10,179 nucleotides of DNA from assembly GCA_945622055.1 (NCBI GenBank), contig CALZBV010000070.1, forward strand, positions 1-10,179, given 5' to 3'. Each line of letters opens with the position of its first letter. Position 1 is the first letter of the stretch. The translations under genes were made by a program, and so were the position numbers. Origin of the DNA: an uncultured Clostridia bacterium (GTDB lineage Bacteria; Bacillota; Clostridia; Lachnospirales; Lachnospiraceae). A model generated the notes under the pieces. It worked only from the letters and a program-made list of their open reading frames with translations. It made no database searches and was not told the origin of the DNA. Below, piece by piece: positions 1 through 7,899 of the stretch.

Positions 1-1931
1 CCCCAATCCATTTTTCTGTATCTGTATCCGGAAACAAGTCCTGCAGCTCCAAGATACGAAACCAGGAATATAGCACAGCAGGCCACAGGTATTACAACCA
101 CACGGGCATCAAAGGAATTTCTTCCATCCCCGGAAGTCTCCGGCTTTTCCTTCTCCTGCCCCGCAATAACTTCAACCGGGACAAATGATATACCGTTTCC
201 TTTTGGGGATTCCGATGTTTCTCTGGAGCGAAGTGACCAGCCCTCACTCTTATGATAACCCGGTGTCGGCTCAAACATAATCCAGCCGACATTATCAAAA
301 TAAACCTCCGGCCAGGCATGCGCCCTCTCCGCTTTTACCACAACATTATCCGAAGCGTTCCTGTCAAAACAGAACCCCTGAACGTAGCGCACCGGCAAAC
401 CAAGCGCACGTGCCGCCAGTGCAAATGCCGTTGCATAATGCACACAGTAGCCTTCCTGCTCTTCCAGAAGAAAATAGTCCATAAAGGTCTCCGGCGATGT
501 TACACTCTCCGGAAGTACCTCTGCCGAATGACTGTACTTCATGGAACAAAGCCATTTCTCCAATCTTTCAAGACGCTCAAGGTCATTGGCAGCTCCCTCG
601 TACAAACGGTCCAGAACCGTTTTCACTTCCTCAGAAAGCTCAGGCGTTTCTGCATAACTCGCCTTTAGTATTTCTTTGTACTCAATGTAATGGCTATAAG
701 AAAGTTCATTTTCCGCTACCAGCCGTTTCGTAAAAAGGAAGTCCCCCCATTCCTCCTCCGTAATCGGCTCCGCTGTCAGAAGAAGCTCACGAAATAACGG
801 AGTGTCCTGATTCAGCCGAAGAAACGACAGCGGATACTCCGACCGGTACGGAAGCCTTTTTTTCGTTTTCACGTTTTCCCAGGTCTCCACATAAGAAAGT
901 CCTCCAAGCTTTGCACCGCTCAGAAAGGTTTTCTGCGGCAAAAACAGATAGTGCGTACTATGAAACCGTGATTCCAGCCGTGCATACGAGTTCTGATAAT
1001 AATCAACCGCATACATCGCATCCTTTTTATACACGGCACACATAAGCTCCAAGGTATCTAAAAGCCGGATATCCTCCTGCAGCCCGTTCTCTGCGCTCCA
1101 GCCTCTTCCGTCAAACCGGTCAAACACAGCTCCGGTCAGATAAACCCGCTCCGGAGAGCGCCCCTTATCCGTAAACAGAAGCACTTCTTCGTCTGAATCC
1201 TTAAGCCTTCCACACACTTCTCCGTTTTCTGAAAAACCGATTTCCCCATATTCTTCCGTACGGAAAAGAAATTTTGCCGACAACTGTTCAAATAAATCAC
1301 CTGTCCGTTGCCACAGATTTACTGCAAATCCCCAATCGTATGGCTTTTGCGGAGCAGGTATCCGGTACACCAGACACGTGAGCAGCAAAAGAAACGGTGC
1401 AATGCAGACCAGGTGCGCCTTCATTTCCGAAAATCCGCTCTTGTCCCAGTTCCTCTGTACCTCTTCGGAAATCAGAAAAAGAATCATTAGAAAGCCACCT
1501 ACAACCGGTGCTTTTCCTGTTTTTGTACCGGTACACATCAGAGCAATCCCACCAGCAATAAGTAAAAACAGCGTCACCCGTTTCACTGTTATATACGTCG
1601 CCATAAGCCGGCCAAGAATATATCCTGCCACTGTAATCAGCAAAATCCAGAGCAGATAGCTCCGGCTCTCCAAAAATGAAGGCCGTTTTTCCCGGTCTAC
1701 CGCCAGAAATCTGCAAACAAGTCCGACCGCAAAAATCCCCGGTGGCAGAAAACGGTATTTATTCTTAATGTGACGCACACTGCACAGCACCACCGGAAGA
1801 AGCACTGTAAATAATAGTGGAACATTACTCTTTTCCGGCAAGAAAAGAAATGGTTTCCCGACTCCGAACACAATAAGGCAGACCGGAAGTACATAACATA
1901 AATCATAGAAAAAAGCAAATACTGCCGCCAT
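1..1931 (-). CDS. Membrane transglutaminase-like protein (TgpA/DUF3488 type), 3' end outside window
   Basis: This frame stays open for 643 codons from ATG 1931 to the window edge with no stop, so the C-terminus is missing. The N-terminal part holds about seven hydrophobic segments (roughly residues 4-24, 37-52, 62-77, 91-110, 117-134, 142-156, 172-189). A large extracytoplasmic part follows, then another membrane segment at about 611-633 and a basic cytoplasmic tail. The transglutaminase core is clear: GYCVHYATAF with Cys496, RAHAWPEVY with His538, and GWIMFEPTPG with Glu554. The spacing agrees with the Cys-His-Asp triad of TgpA, but Glu replaces Asp. A YDGRGW-like motif (FDGRGW) lies before the domain. 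The start is set by AAGGGAGGT seven nt upstream, and it overlaps the DUF58 stop as TGATG. The family always travels with MoxR and DUF58 partners and probably acts on envelope proteins or peptides; the substrate is unknown. Confidence 0.9.
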   Translation of the reverse strand, partial: MAAVFAFFYDLCYVLPVCLIVFGVGKPFLFLPEKSNVPLLFTVLLPVVLCSVRHIKNKYRFLPPGIFAVGLVCRFLAVDREKRPSFLESRSYLLWILLITVAGYILGRLMATYITVKRVTLFLLIAGGIALMCTGTKTGKAPVVGGFLMILFLISEEVQRNWDKSGFSEMKAHLVCIAPFLLLLTCLVYRIPAPQKPYDWGFAVNLWQRTGDLFEQLSAKFLFRTEEYGEIGFSENGEVCGRLKDSDEEVLLFTDKGRSPERVYLTGAVFDRFDGRGWSAENGLQEDIRLLDTLELMCAVYKKDAMYAVDYYQNSYARLESRFHSTHYLFLPQKTFLSGAKLGGLSYVETWENVKTKKRLPYRSEYPLSFLRLNQDTPLFRELLLTAEPITEEEWGDFLFTKRLVAENELSYSHYIEYKEILKASYAETPELSEEVKTVLDRLYEGAANDLERLERLEKWLCSMKYSHSAEVLPESVTSPETFMDYFLLEEQEGYCVHYATAFALAARALGLPVRYVQGFCFDRNASDNVVVKAERAHAWPEVYFDNVGWIMFEPTPGYHKSEGWSLRSRETSESPKGNGISFVPVEVIAGQEKEKPETSGDGRNSFDARVVVIPVACCAIFLVSYLGAAGLVSGYRYRKMDW

Positions 1932-3091
1932 CACAGTACCTCCCTTATATCTGCATCCGGGTCAACAAAAACCAGCTGCCCCCGGCGCAGATCCATCGAA
2001 AGCTCCTGCTTTTCCTTCTTTGCCCCAACCAGATATACAATAACATACACATTGCGTTCTGCAAGCTCTCCAATTGTCTGACGCAGGCCTTCTCCCCATT
2101 CGCAGACTACAAAAAACACAGCCTGAAGTCCAAAAACCCCCCTGTGCTCCGCCAAAGTCGGAAACAGCCTTTGCTGCGTATTATCCGCCCTAAATTCTAT
2201 CGCAGAAATCGCTTCGTAAAACCCATCCAGCTGTTGAAGACGTTCTGCACGGTTCTCACATAGGGTTCCATTGTAATGATATTCACAGGTCAGAACACCT
2301 TTTCCGGCAAGAAAATAGGCAATTGCAAGAACAAGCTCCAGCATTTTGTTTTCTACCGGAAGGAATACCTTCGGGTCATTACTGCACCGTTTTGTTTCCA
2401 GAACAATTCCAATTCCCTGTTTTTCCTCCCCGATTTTCTCTCTTGTCATCCACTCACCGCACTTTGCAGAAAGCCCCCAGTGAATCTGACGGATATCATC
2501 TCCCGGAACATAGGGGCGCGCCAGCGCATCCGGCATAGAAGTATTTTTCTTCGTCTCACGCATCACCTGATTAATATCGATATGCCTCATATTATCCAGA
2601 ACAACAAACTGTGGTTTTACCAGAACGCGAAGCTTCTCCGGAAGTCGGTACGAAAACCGGATTAAGCCAAAGTAATCCGTTGTTTCTACCTGACGGATTC
2701 CAACCTCATATTCTCCGCGGTATCTGCACACCAGAACCGTTTCCTTTTTAATCTCCGTCTTTGGCAAAAGCTCATATTCGGTCTCATCATCCAGTCCGCT
2801 TACTGCAGAAAAATCCGAATAAAAGCGTACCCGTACCCCTGCAAAGGTCAGAAAATACTCATTCGCAAGTGTAAAATGAAACGTCACCGGCTGATTTACG
2901 GCAAGTACGCGCACATCTATCCTCTGATAAATGTGAAAAAGAAAATATACCAGCAAAAGATAGAAAAAAGAGACCAGCGGAAGCAACGTCAGCAGGGTAA
3001 AAAAACCATAGCTGACCGTTCCTCCGAAAAAACTGATGCCAACCAGGGAAAGCACCCATAGCGAAACATAAATGATACGATTTCTTTTCAA
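1931..3091 (-). CDS. DUF58 family membrane protein
   Basis: The protein has 386 residues. Two adjacent hydrophobic helices (about residues 8-25 and 28-52) anchor it, followed by a beta-rich segment and then the DUF58 signature RPYVPGDDIRQIHW at about 192-205, continuing into LSAK. The preceding DYFGLI at 139-144 is also typical. DUF58 proteins often carry a degenerate von Willebrand A-like fold and act as partners of MoxR ATPases; the biochemical role is not settled. The start is a TTG at 3091: no ATG lies nearby, GGGGGAGAG ends three nt upstream, and the next residues (MKRNRI) form a normal positively charged lead into the first helix. The gene begins 12 nt after the MoxR stop and its stop overlaps the transglutaminase start by one base, so the three genes are surely co-transcribed and probably translationally coupled. 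Confidence 0.93.
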   Translation of the reverse strand: MKRNRIIYVSLWVLSLVGISFFGGTVSYGFFTLLTLLPLVSFFYLLLVYFLFHIYQRIDVRVLAVNQPVTFHFTLANEYFLTFAGVRVRFYSDFSAVSGLDDETEYELLPKTEIKKETVLVCRYRGEYEVGIRQVETTDYFGLIRFSYRLPEKLRVLVKPQFVVLDNMRHIDINQVMRETKKNTSMPDALARPYVPGDDIRQIHWGLSAKCGEWMTREKIGEEKQGIGIVLETKRCSNDPKVFLPVENKMLELVLAIAYFLAGKGVLTCEYHYNGTLCENRAERLQQLDGFYEAISAIEFRADNTQQRLFPTLAEHRGVFGLQAVFFVVCEWGEGLRQTIGELAERNVYVIVYLVGAKKEKQELSMDLRRGQLVFVDPDADIREVL

Positions 3092-3103
3092 ATCTCTCCC
3101 CCG

Positions 3104-4024
3104 TTATTCCACCGGAACCTTAACCCTTGCAACAATGCTTTTCAAAATCCTGCCGGTCTCCTCCTTGCCGATTTTGGCCTCAGAGGTCAGCATAAGCCGA
3201 TGAGCCAGAACCGGAAGAACCAGCGCCTTGATATCATCCGGCTTAACAAACTCACGCCCAAGCAGAAAGGCTCTCGCCTGTGCCGCACGCATAAGTGCAA
3301 GCAATGCGCGCGGACTCGCGCCGTATACAAAACGTTTGTCCTGTCTTGTCTGGTCAATGATTTCGCGCAGATAGGAAAGCACGTTATCCCTGATAGTGAT
3401 CTTTTCCACCCGGCTCCGGATATTAAGCACATCCTGCGACCGGATGACACTTTCAAGCGTTTCCGTTTTTTTTCCATTCAGCACATTCCGCGTCAGGCGC
3501 AGCTCCTCCTCTGCGGACGGATACCCAAGGGAAAGTTTCATCATAAAACGGTCCAGCTGCGCCTCCGGAAGAGGATAGGTTCCCATAAATTCCACCGGAT
3601 TCTGCGTTGCGATTACCATAAACGGCTGCGGTACCGAACGCTTTACGCCTCCCACGGTAACCTGCTGCTCTGCCATTGCTTCAAGAAGACTCGCCTGTGT
3701 TTTGGGCGAGGTTCGGTTAATTTCGTCCGCAAGCACAATCTGATGCATAATCGCACCCTCACGGAACGTAAATTCGCCTGTTTTCATGTTATAGATTTCA
3801 GTTCCGACCACATCACTCGGCAGCGTATCCGGCGTAAACTGGATTCGCCCGAAATCACAATCCACAGACTTTGCGACCGTCTGTGCGAGCGTCGTTTTCC
3901 CGACACCCGGAACATCCTCTAAAAGAACATGCCCACCGGCAAACAGACATACCAAAAGGTTTTCAATGATATCCTCTTTACCGACAAAGTATTCCTGCAT
4001 CTGTGCTTTCAGCTTCTCAATCAT
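3104..4024 (-). CDS. MoxR-type AAA+ ATPase
   Basis: The protein has 306 residues from ATG 4024. Motifs in order are Walker A GVGKTT (about 40-45), Walker B IVLADE (96-101) followed by the MoxR-typical INRTSPKTQ, sensor 1 ATQNP (139-143), the PLPEAQLDRF block with the arginine finger region (151-160), and sensor 2 GASPRA (235-240). This is a complete MoxR ATPase of normal length. MoxR proteins are cytoplasmic, chaperone-like ATPases that help assemble or activate partners, often VWA or DUF58 proteins. A GTG start at 4054 would add ten residues, but ATG 4024 has AGGGGGA five nt upstream and gives the usual family N-terminus, so I prefer it. It is the first gene of the MoxR-DUF58-transglutaminase trio and lies 58 nt after the histidine kinase stop. 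Confidence 0.95.
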   Translation of the reverse strand: MIEKLKAQMQEYFVGKEDIIENLLVCLFAGGHVLLEDVPGVGKTTLAQTVAKSVDCDFGRIQFTPDTLPSDVVGTEIYNMKTGEFTFREGAIMHQIVLADEINRTSPKTQASLLEAMAEQQVTVGGVKRSVPQPFMVIATQNPVEFMGTYPLPEAQLDRFMMKLSLGYPSAEEELRLTRNVLNGKKTETLESVIRSQDVLNIRSRVEKITIRDNVLSYLREIIDQTRQDKRFVYGASPRALLALMRAAQARAFLLGREFVKPDDIKALVLPVLAHRLMLTSEAKIGKEETGRILKSIVARVKVPVE

Positions 4025-4082
4025 GGTTTTCCCCCTGCTTTTGATGTATAACACTCCGTACTATTACCACTCAGCTGTGAAA

Positions 4083-6428
4083 TCAGTTTCCGCCTTCCAG
4101 ATATCTCTCCACCTCAGACATCACTTTCTCAAGCAGTTTCATAAACTCCTCATGATGCTCCTGCACATAGGTCTCGTTTTTGTCAAGCTTTAATGCAAGC
4201 TCTAACTGCATTGCCATTTCCGAAACCCTTCCTGCACCAATATTTGCCAGATTCGTCTTTATTGCATGAACCTTGATACGATAATTTTCAAAATCTGATG
4301 CCTCATAATATCCACGCAATTCAGCATCAGAATGGGCATCTAAAAAGGTCCGAAGCATTTCCCTGTAAAACTCCTCATCCTCCATGCAATATGCTCTTCC
4401 CACGTTCCACTCTACAAGACCCTTCTCTGTTTGTACAGTCTTATCGGGATGTCCGGAGTCAAAAGAAATTTCTTCATTTCTTTCCATATACTTCTTCTGC
4501 ACCAGCTCCTCCGGCAGATATTCCAGAATCATTTTTTCGAGCTTTTCCGCAATAATCGGCTTTGAAAGATAATTGCAAAATCCCTCCCGTAAAAACATTT
4601 CCCTGGCACCCGAAATTGCATTGGCAGTTAATACAATAATGACTGCATCCTTACTAAGATTCACTTCCAGCTCTCTGGATTTTCTCAGGGTTTCCACACC
4701 ATCCATTTCCGGCATCTGATAATCCATAAAAATGATGTGGTATGCATTTTTCTTCATTTTTTCAAGACCTTCTTTTCCGCTCATTGCAGTATCAATCTGC
4801 ATCCCATGATTCTTAAGAAGTCCTGAAAATACCTTCAGATTCATCTCATTATCATCTACCACAAGAATTCTGGCATCCGGAGCATAAAACTGTTCCGTCG
4901 AAATATTAACCTTTCCCTTTTCCTTCTCATAATAGCTCTGTATATTCTCTCCGAGAACCTTTCCATCCAGTTGCTTCTGTTCCAGATAAAAATAGAACTC
5001 AGAGCCAGCTCCGTAGGTGCTCTCCACCTCCAGCCGGCTTCCCATCAGTTTCAACAGGCACATGGTAATGGAAAGGCCAAGACCGGTCCCTTCAATATTT
5101 CTGTTTCTGCTTTCATCAACGCGCTGAAAGGACTCAAACAACCGTTCGATGTCTTCTTCCTTAATGCCAATTCCGGTATCCCTTACCGATACAAATAACC
5201 GTACCGTTTCTTCCGAAGCCTTCTCTCCGGACACCGTAAGTGTCACTTTTCCCTTCGGGGTATATTTGACCGCATTTGTAAGTATGTTTGTTAAAATCTG
5301 TCTGATTCTTACTTCGTCGCCGTGCAAATGCACAGGTATATCCGGGTCAATCTTTACTTCCAGCTGCAGCTTTTTCTCTTCCGCCCTTGAGCGTATCATA
5401 TCTACCGTCTCACTCAGCATAAGTCCCAAATCATAATCAACCGGAATAATGTCCATTTTTCCGCTTTCGATTTTTGAGAAATCCAAAATGTCATTAATCA
5501 GTGAAAGCAGCATGCTTCCTGCTCTTTTTATATCCGTTGCATACTCAAGTATCTGTGTATTGTCACTTTCTCTTAAAATCATCTCGTCGATTCCAAGCAC
5601 CGCATTTATCGGTGTCCGGATTTCATGACTCATATTTGCCAGAAAATCTGATTTTGCGCGATTCGCTTCCTGCGCGATTTCCTTAGCTCTTTCCGCTTCC
5701 GCCTTCGCCTTCTCAGCAACATTTTTCGTTGCATTCAGTTCCTCAATCGTAATTACAAGCTTCTGATAATCAGGCGTCTCAATCGTAAACAGCATCATCA
5801 TAAGCCCCAGTGCACTCATAAACAGTGCCAGAAGTGTATCCGGAAAAAAGAACATCTGAAGCACTACACCGGAAAGCTGAAAAGAAACAAAAAATAAAAT
5901 AGAAATCCTCTGCCAGTTCCGAAATTTTCGAAAGTTGTAAAGCAGGATTGCCGAAGAGCATAAAACAAAATAGGTTGGAATCACATAAATAGCAAAATAA
6001 ACCGGCCCCTTTATGTACCCTCCGTCATGGCTGAAGGAAAACAAAAAACCCATAAACATGTTTAATGTAAGCACTACAAAATAAATGCATATAACCAGCT
6101 GATGAAACCGGATAATCTCCTTCTTACTATTCTCCCCGTATACATAAAATAAGCAATAATACAGTACCCGGTACCCCAAAGCTGCAACTGCAACGAAATA
6201 CAGAGTATTCAGCAGGATATTTACCACTATCGGTATATAACCGGCATAGCTGATTGTAATCGCAGATGTCACATCCAGAATAGTAGCGATTAATCCCACC
6301 CAGGTAAGCTTTCGGAACTCTTTATTCAATTTTGAACTGGTATCATACTGCAGCTTAATATAGAAAAGCAGAATAACCAGAAAAATGCAGGATGCAACTT
6401 CATAAGAGATATTATATTGCAAGGACAT
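4083..6428 (-). CDS. Membrane-bound hybrid histidine kinase (7TM-HisKA-HATPase-REC-Hpt)
   Basis: The protein has 781 residues and carries a whole phosphorelay in one chain. Residues 6-216 hold about seven membrane helices with short loops and no large periplasmic domain, so the signal is likely membrane-borne or a small molecule. A charged coiled coil rich in Ala, Lys and Glu (about 225-260) leads to the H-box SHEIRTP with His268. The ATPase part shows the N-box around Asn381/Asn385, DTGIGI (417-422), FESFQRVD (431-438) and GTGLGL (447-452). The receiver domain has the acidic pair Asp525/Asp526, phosphoacceptor Asp569 in MDYQMPEMDG, Thr601 and Lys623. The C-terminal Hpt domain has His721 in KVHAIKTNLANIG. 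All key residues are present, so the relay should work. AGGAGGT lies four nt before ATG 6428. It follows the receiver protein gene by 9 nt and so forms an operon with it. Confidence 0.95.
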   Translation of the reverse strand: MSLQYNISYEVASCIFLVILLFYIKLQYDTSSKLNKEFRKLTWVGLIATILDVTSAITISYAGYIPIVVNILLNTLYFVAVAALGYRVLYYCLFYVYGENSKKEIIRFHQLVICIYFVVLTLNMFMGFLFSFSHDGGYIKGPVYFAIYVIPTYFVLCSSAILLYNFRKFRNWQRISILFFVSFQLSGVVLQMFFFPDTLLALFMSALGLMMMLFTIETPDYQKLVITIEELNATKNVAEKAKAEAERAKEIAQEANRAKSDFLANMSHEIRTPINAVLGIDEMILRESDNTQILEYATDIKRAGSMLLSLINDILDFSKIESGKMDIIPVDYDLGLMLSETVDMIRSRAEEKKLQLEVKIDPDIPVHLHGDEVRIRQILTNILTNAVKYTPKGKVTLTVSGEKASEETVRLFVSVRDTGIGIKEEDIERLFESFQRVDESRNRNIEGTGLGLSITMCLLKLMGSRLEVESTYGAGSEFYFYLEQKQLDGKVLGENIQSYYEKEKGKVNISTEQFYAPDARILVVDDNEMNLKVFSGLLKNHGMQIDTAMSGKEGLEKMKKNAYHIIFMDYQMPEMDGVETLRKSRELEVNLSKDAVIIVLTANAISGAREMFLREGFCNYLSKPIIAEKLEKMILEYLPEELVQKKYMERNEEISFDSGHPDKTVQTEKGLVEWNVGRAYCMEDEEFYREMLRTFLDAHSDAELRGYYEASDFENYRIKVHAIKTNLANIGAGRVSEMAMQLELALKLDKNETYVQEHHEEFMKLLEKVMSEVERYLEGGN

Positions 6429-6437
6429 TACGACCTC

Positions 6438-6800
6438 CTATTTGCAAAACTCCTCCACGCATTCATACAACTTCATTGGAAGGGTTGGTTTTTTCAGAAA
6501 CCCCTGCACTGCATACTCCCCATTTGCTACTGCTTCTTCCATATCCTCGGAAGCAGATAAAAACACCACCGGCAGCCCCGCCAAATCCTGTCTCGCCCGG
6601 ATTTTCTCCAGCGTCTCAATTCCACTCATTCCCGGCATTTCCACATCCAAAAGAACCAGCTTTACCGGCTCCTCCTGTAAAATATCAAGTGCCTCCAGCC
6701 CTGACTCCGCCTTCTTTACCTCATACTCCTTCTTCTTAAGAAGCATTTCCGTTATTCTTAAATTCATTGCATCATCATCTACAACTAAAATTCTATCCAT
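6438..6800 (-). CDS. Single-domain response regulator (stand-alone receiver)
   Basis: This 120-residue protein is a receiver domain and nothing else. The acidic pocket Asp8/Asp9 (VVDDDAMN), phosphoacceptor Asp52 in LLDVEMPGMSG, Ser82 in FLSAS, and Lys104 in LKKP are all present. It has no DNA-binding, GGDEF or enzymatic output domain. Proteins of this kind work by binding a partner or by passing phosphate along, as Spo0F and CheY do. The likely phosphodonor is the Hpt or receiver module of the kinase encoded 9 nt downstream. The start is clear: GGAGGGAG lies seven nt before ATG 6800. It is the first gene of the run that continues through the kinase and possibly the MoxR trio. The true output is unknown and may be encoded elsewhere. 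Confidence 0.93.
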   Translation of the reverse strand: MDRILVVDDDAMNLRITEMLLKKKEYEVKKAESGLEALDILQEEPVKLVLLDVEMPGMSGIETLEKIRARQDLAGLPVVFLSASEDMEEAVANGEYAVQGFLKKPTLPMKLYECVEEFCK

Positions 6801-6885
6801 ATCTTTTCTCCCTCCGCAGTGAACAAAAGCTTCAAAATGCGCTCTGCGATTCCTTCCCTTTTTCCATTGGTGCCAACTATAACCT

Positions 6886-6909
6886 AGTATACCTTCGTTC
6901 GTATGTCAA
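6886..6909 (-). promoter_or_regulatory. Possible promoter of the receiver-kinase operon
   Basis: In the 241-nt gap before the receiver gene, the minus strand shows a perfect -35 box TTGACA (6909-6904) and a good -10-like TATACT (6891-6886), but they are only 12 nt apart. At the normal 17-nt spacing the hexamer is TAGGTT, which is poor, and a TTATAG lies further on. The region also contains ATAC-N8-GTAT, a short inverted repeat that might bind a regulator. A promoter somewhere here is required because a terminator lies just upstream; the exact boxes are uncertain. Confidence 0.35.
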
Positions 6910-7010
6910 TAGAATAACACAGACAGGACTCTTTTGCCACAAGAAATTACAAAATCTTTCATTTAGCACACCTCAAAGCAACAATGTCCGCACAGCATCG
7001 GATGATTGAC

Positions 7011-7054
7011 ATAAAATTGGCAGCCTTGTAGCTGCTATCAGCTACAAGGCTGCC
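7011..7054 (-). terminator. Rho-independent terminator of the ABC-merR operon
   Basis: A perfect 16-bp inverted repeat with a 4-nt loop (arms 7054-7039 and 7034-7019; GGCAGCCTTGTAGCTG in the first arm) is followed on the minus strand by AATTTTAT. The loop is tight, the arms are half G+C or more, and the trailing U-rich run fits an intrinsic terminator for minus-strand transcripts. On the plus strand the bases after the hairpin are not T-rich, so it should act in one direction. The first arm overlaps the last codons and stop (TAG, 7044-7042) of the MerR gene. Confidence 0.85.
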
Positions 7055-7893
7055 ACCACCGGTATCTGTATCTCCGAGAGCCATTCCTCCTCACTATCCC
7101 GGTTCCATACTCCGTCAATATAGCTTTCCCGTATGCCTCCGCAGATGGTATATCCGTGCTCCTCAATATAACGCAGCAAAACTGCATAGGTCTTAGGAAA
7201 ATTATCATAAGAGCCCTTATGATAAATACATGCAGCTTCCACCTCCGGGAACTCCTTAAAATAAATCACGGAGGAACCCTCTCTCTTTTCCGTCACGGCT
7301 TCACAGGTCTCTACCAGAATGTCCTCCTCCTGATACCCTGTCTCCGGATAATTTGTAAAACAATACTCCGGCAATGCACATTCACACCCGATACGCTCCA
7401 TCTCTGCCCCCATCTCCGGCATCATGGTAAACAGCTCATCATAGGAATGAATTCTCTTTTTCATGACCGCGGTCAGCACTGCCGGTATTTTCTTTAACAG
7501 CACCGGTGTATCCAGCGTATTCTCCGTTTCTGCATAATAACCGTCAATGACCGCAAGCTGCCTTGTCAGTTCCGCAATCTGTGCCAGCAAATCAGCTTTT
7601 TTCTTCGTCAGGAAATGCTTTTCGTCTACAGTTTTGTTCAGACCTTTGATTTCCTCCAGCGTAAAGCCTGCCTGCTTCAGTGCTGTTATTTTATGAATCA
7701 CCGCCATTTGATTCATTGTATAATACCGGTAGCCGTTTTCATTATCCACATAGGCAGGGGCAATCAGCCCCTGCTCCTCATAAAACCGCAGTGTTTTTAC
7801 CGTAATATGATTCATTGCGGCAAACATTCCGATTTTATAGAGATGACTATCCATGCTTTTTTCTTTCCATTCATGTTTCTCATACATTCTCAT
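7042..7893 (-). CDS. MerR-family multidrug-responsive regulator (BmrR/BltR-like, GyrI-type effector domain)
   Basis: The protein has 283 residues from ATG 7893. A MerR winged helix-turn-helix is obvious: YKIGMFAAMNHITVKTLRFYEEQGL, at about 19-43, then NGYRYY and the wing up to about 85. A dimerising coiled coil (about 90-120) follows, then a GyrI/AraC-E-bind-like ligand domain (about 131-283). That domain ends in EEWLSEIQIPV, where the Glu corresponds to the acidic residue that binds cationic drugs in BmrR-type proteins. MerR activators twist a promoter with an overlong spacer; exactly such a promoter with a 16-bp palindrome stands in front of this operon, so autoregulation with drug binding as the trigger is the best inference. 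ATG 7893 has GGTGGGAG nine nt upstream and starts 6 nt after the permease stop; TTG 7899 or ATG 7854 (MDSHLYKIG, a more standard MerR start) are alternatives. Confidence 0.92.
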   Translation of the reverse strand: MRMYEKHEWKEKSMDSHLYKIGMFAAMNHITVKTLRFYEEQGLIAPAYVDNENGYRYYTMNQMAVIHKITALKQAGFTLEEIKGLNKTVDEKHFLTKKKADLLAQIAELTRQLAVIDGYYAETENTLDTPVLLKKIPAVLTAVMKKRIHSYDELFTMMPEMGAEMERIGCECALPEYCFTNYPETGYQEEDILVETCEAVTEKREGSSVIYFKEFPEVEAACIYHKGSYDNFPKTYAVLLRYIEEHGYTICGGIRESYIDGVWNRDSEEEWLSEIQIPVVAAL

Positions 7894-7899
7894 AAACAA

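Noticed and set aside
3200..3922. A long plus-strand open frame opposite the MoxR gene.
   Set aside because: It is a shadow of a highly convincing AAA+ coding region, with no family resemblance and no ribosome site.
4025..4082. A promoter in front of moxR, because TTATAC occurs in the gap.
   Set aside because: No hexamer close to TTGACA lies 16-18 nt upstream; the gap may simply be within an operon.
6886..6909. A possible LexA (SOS) box, because CGAAC occurs next to TTGACA.
   Set aside because: The second half of the Firmicutes motif (GTTC four bases later) is absent; GTAT stands there instead.
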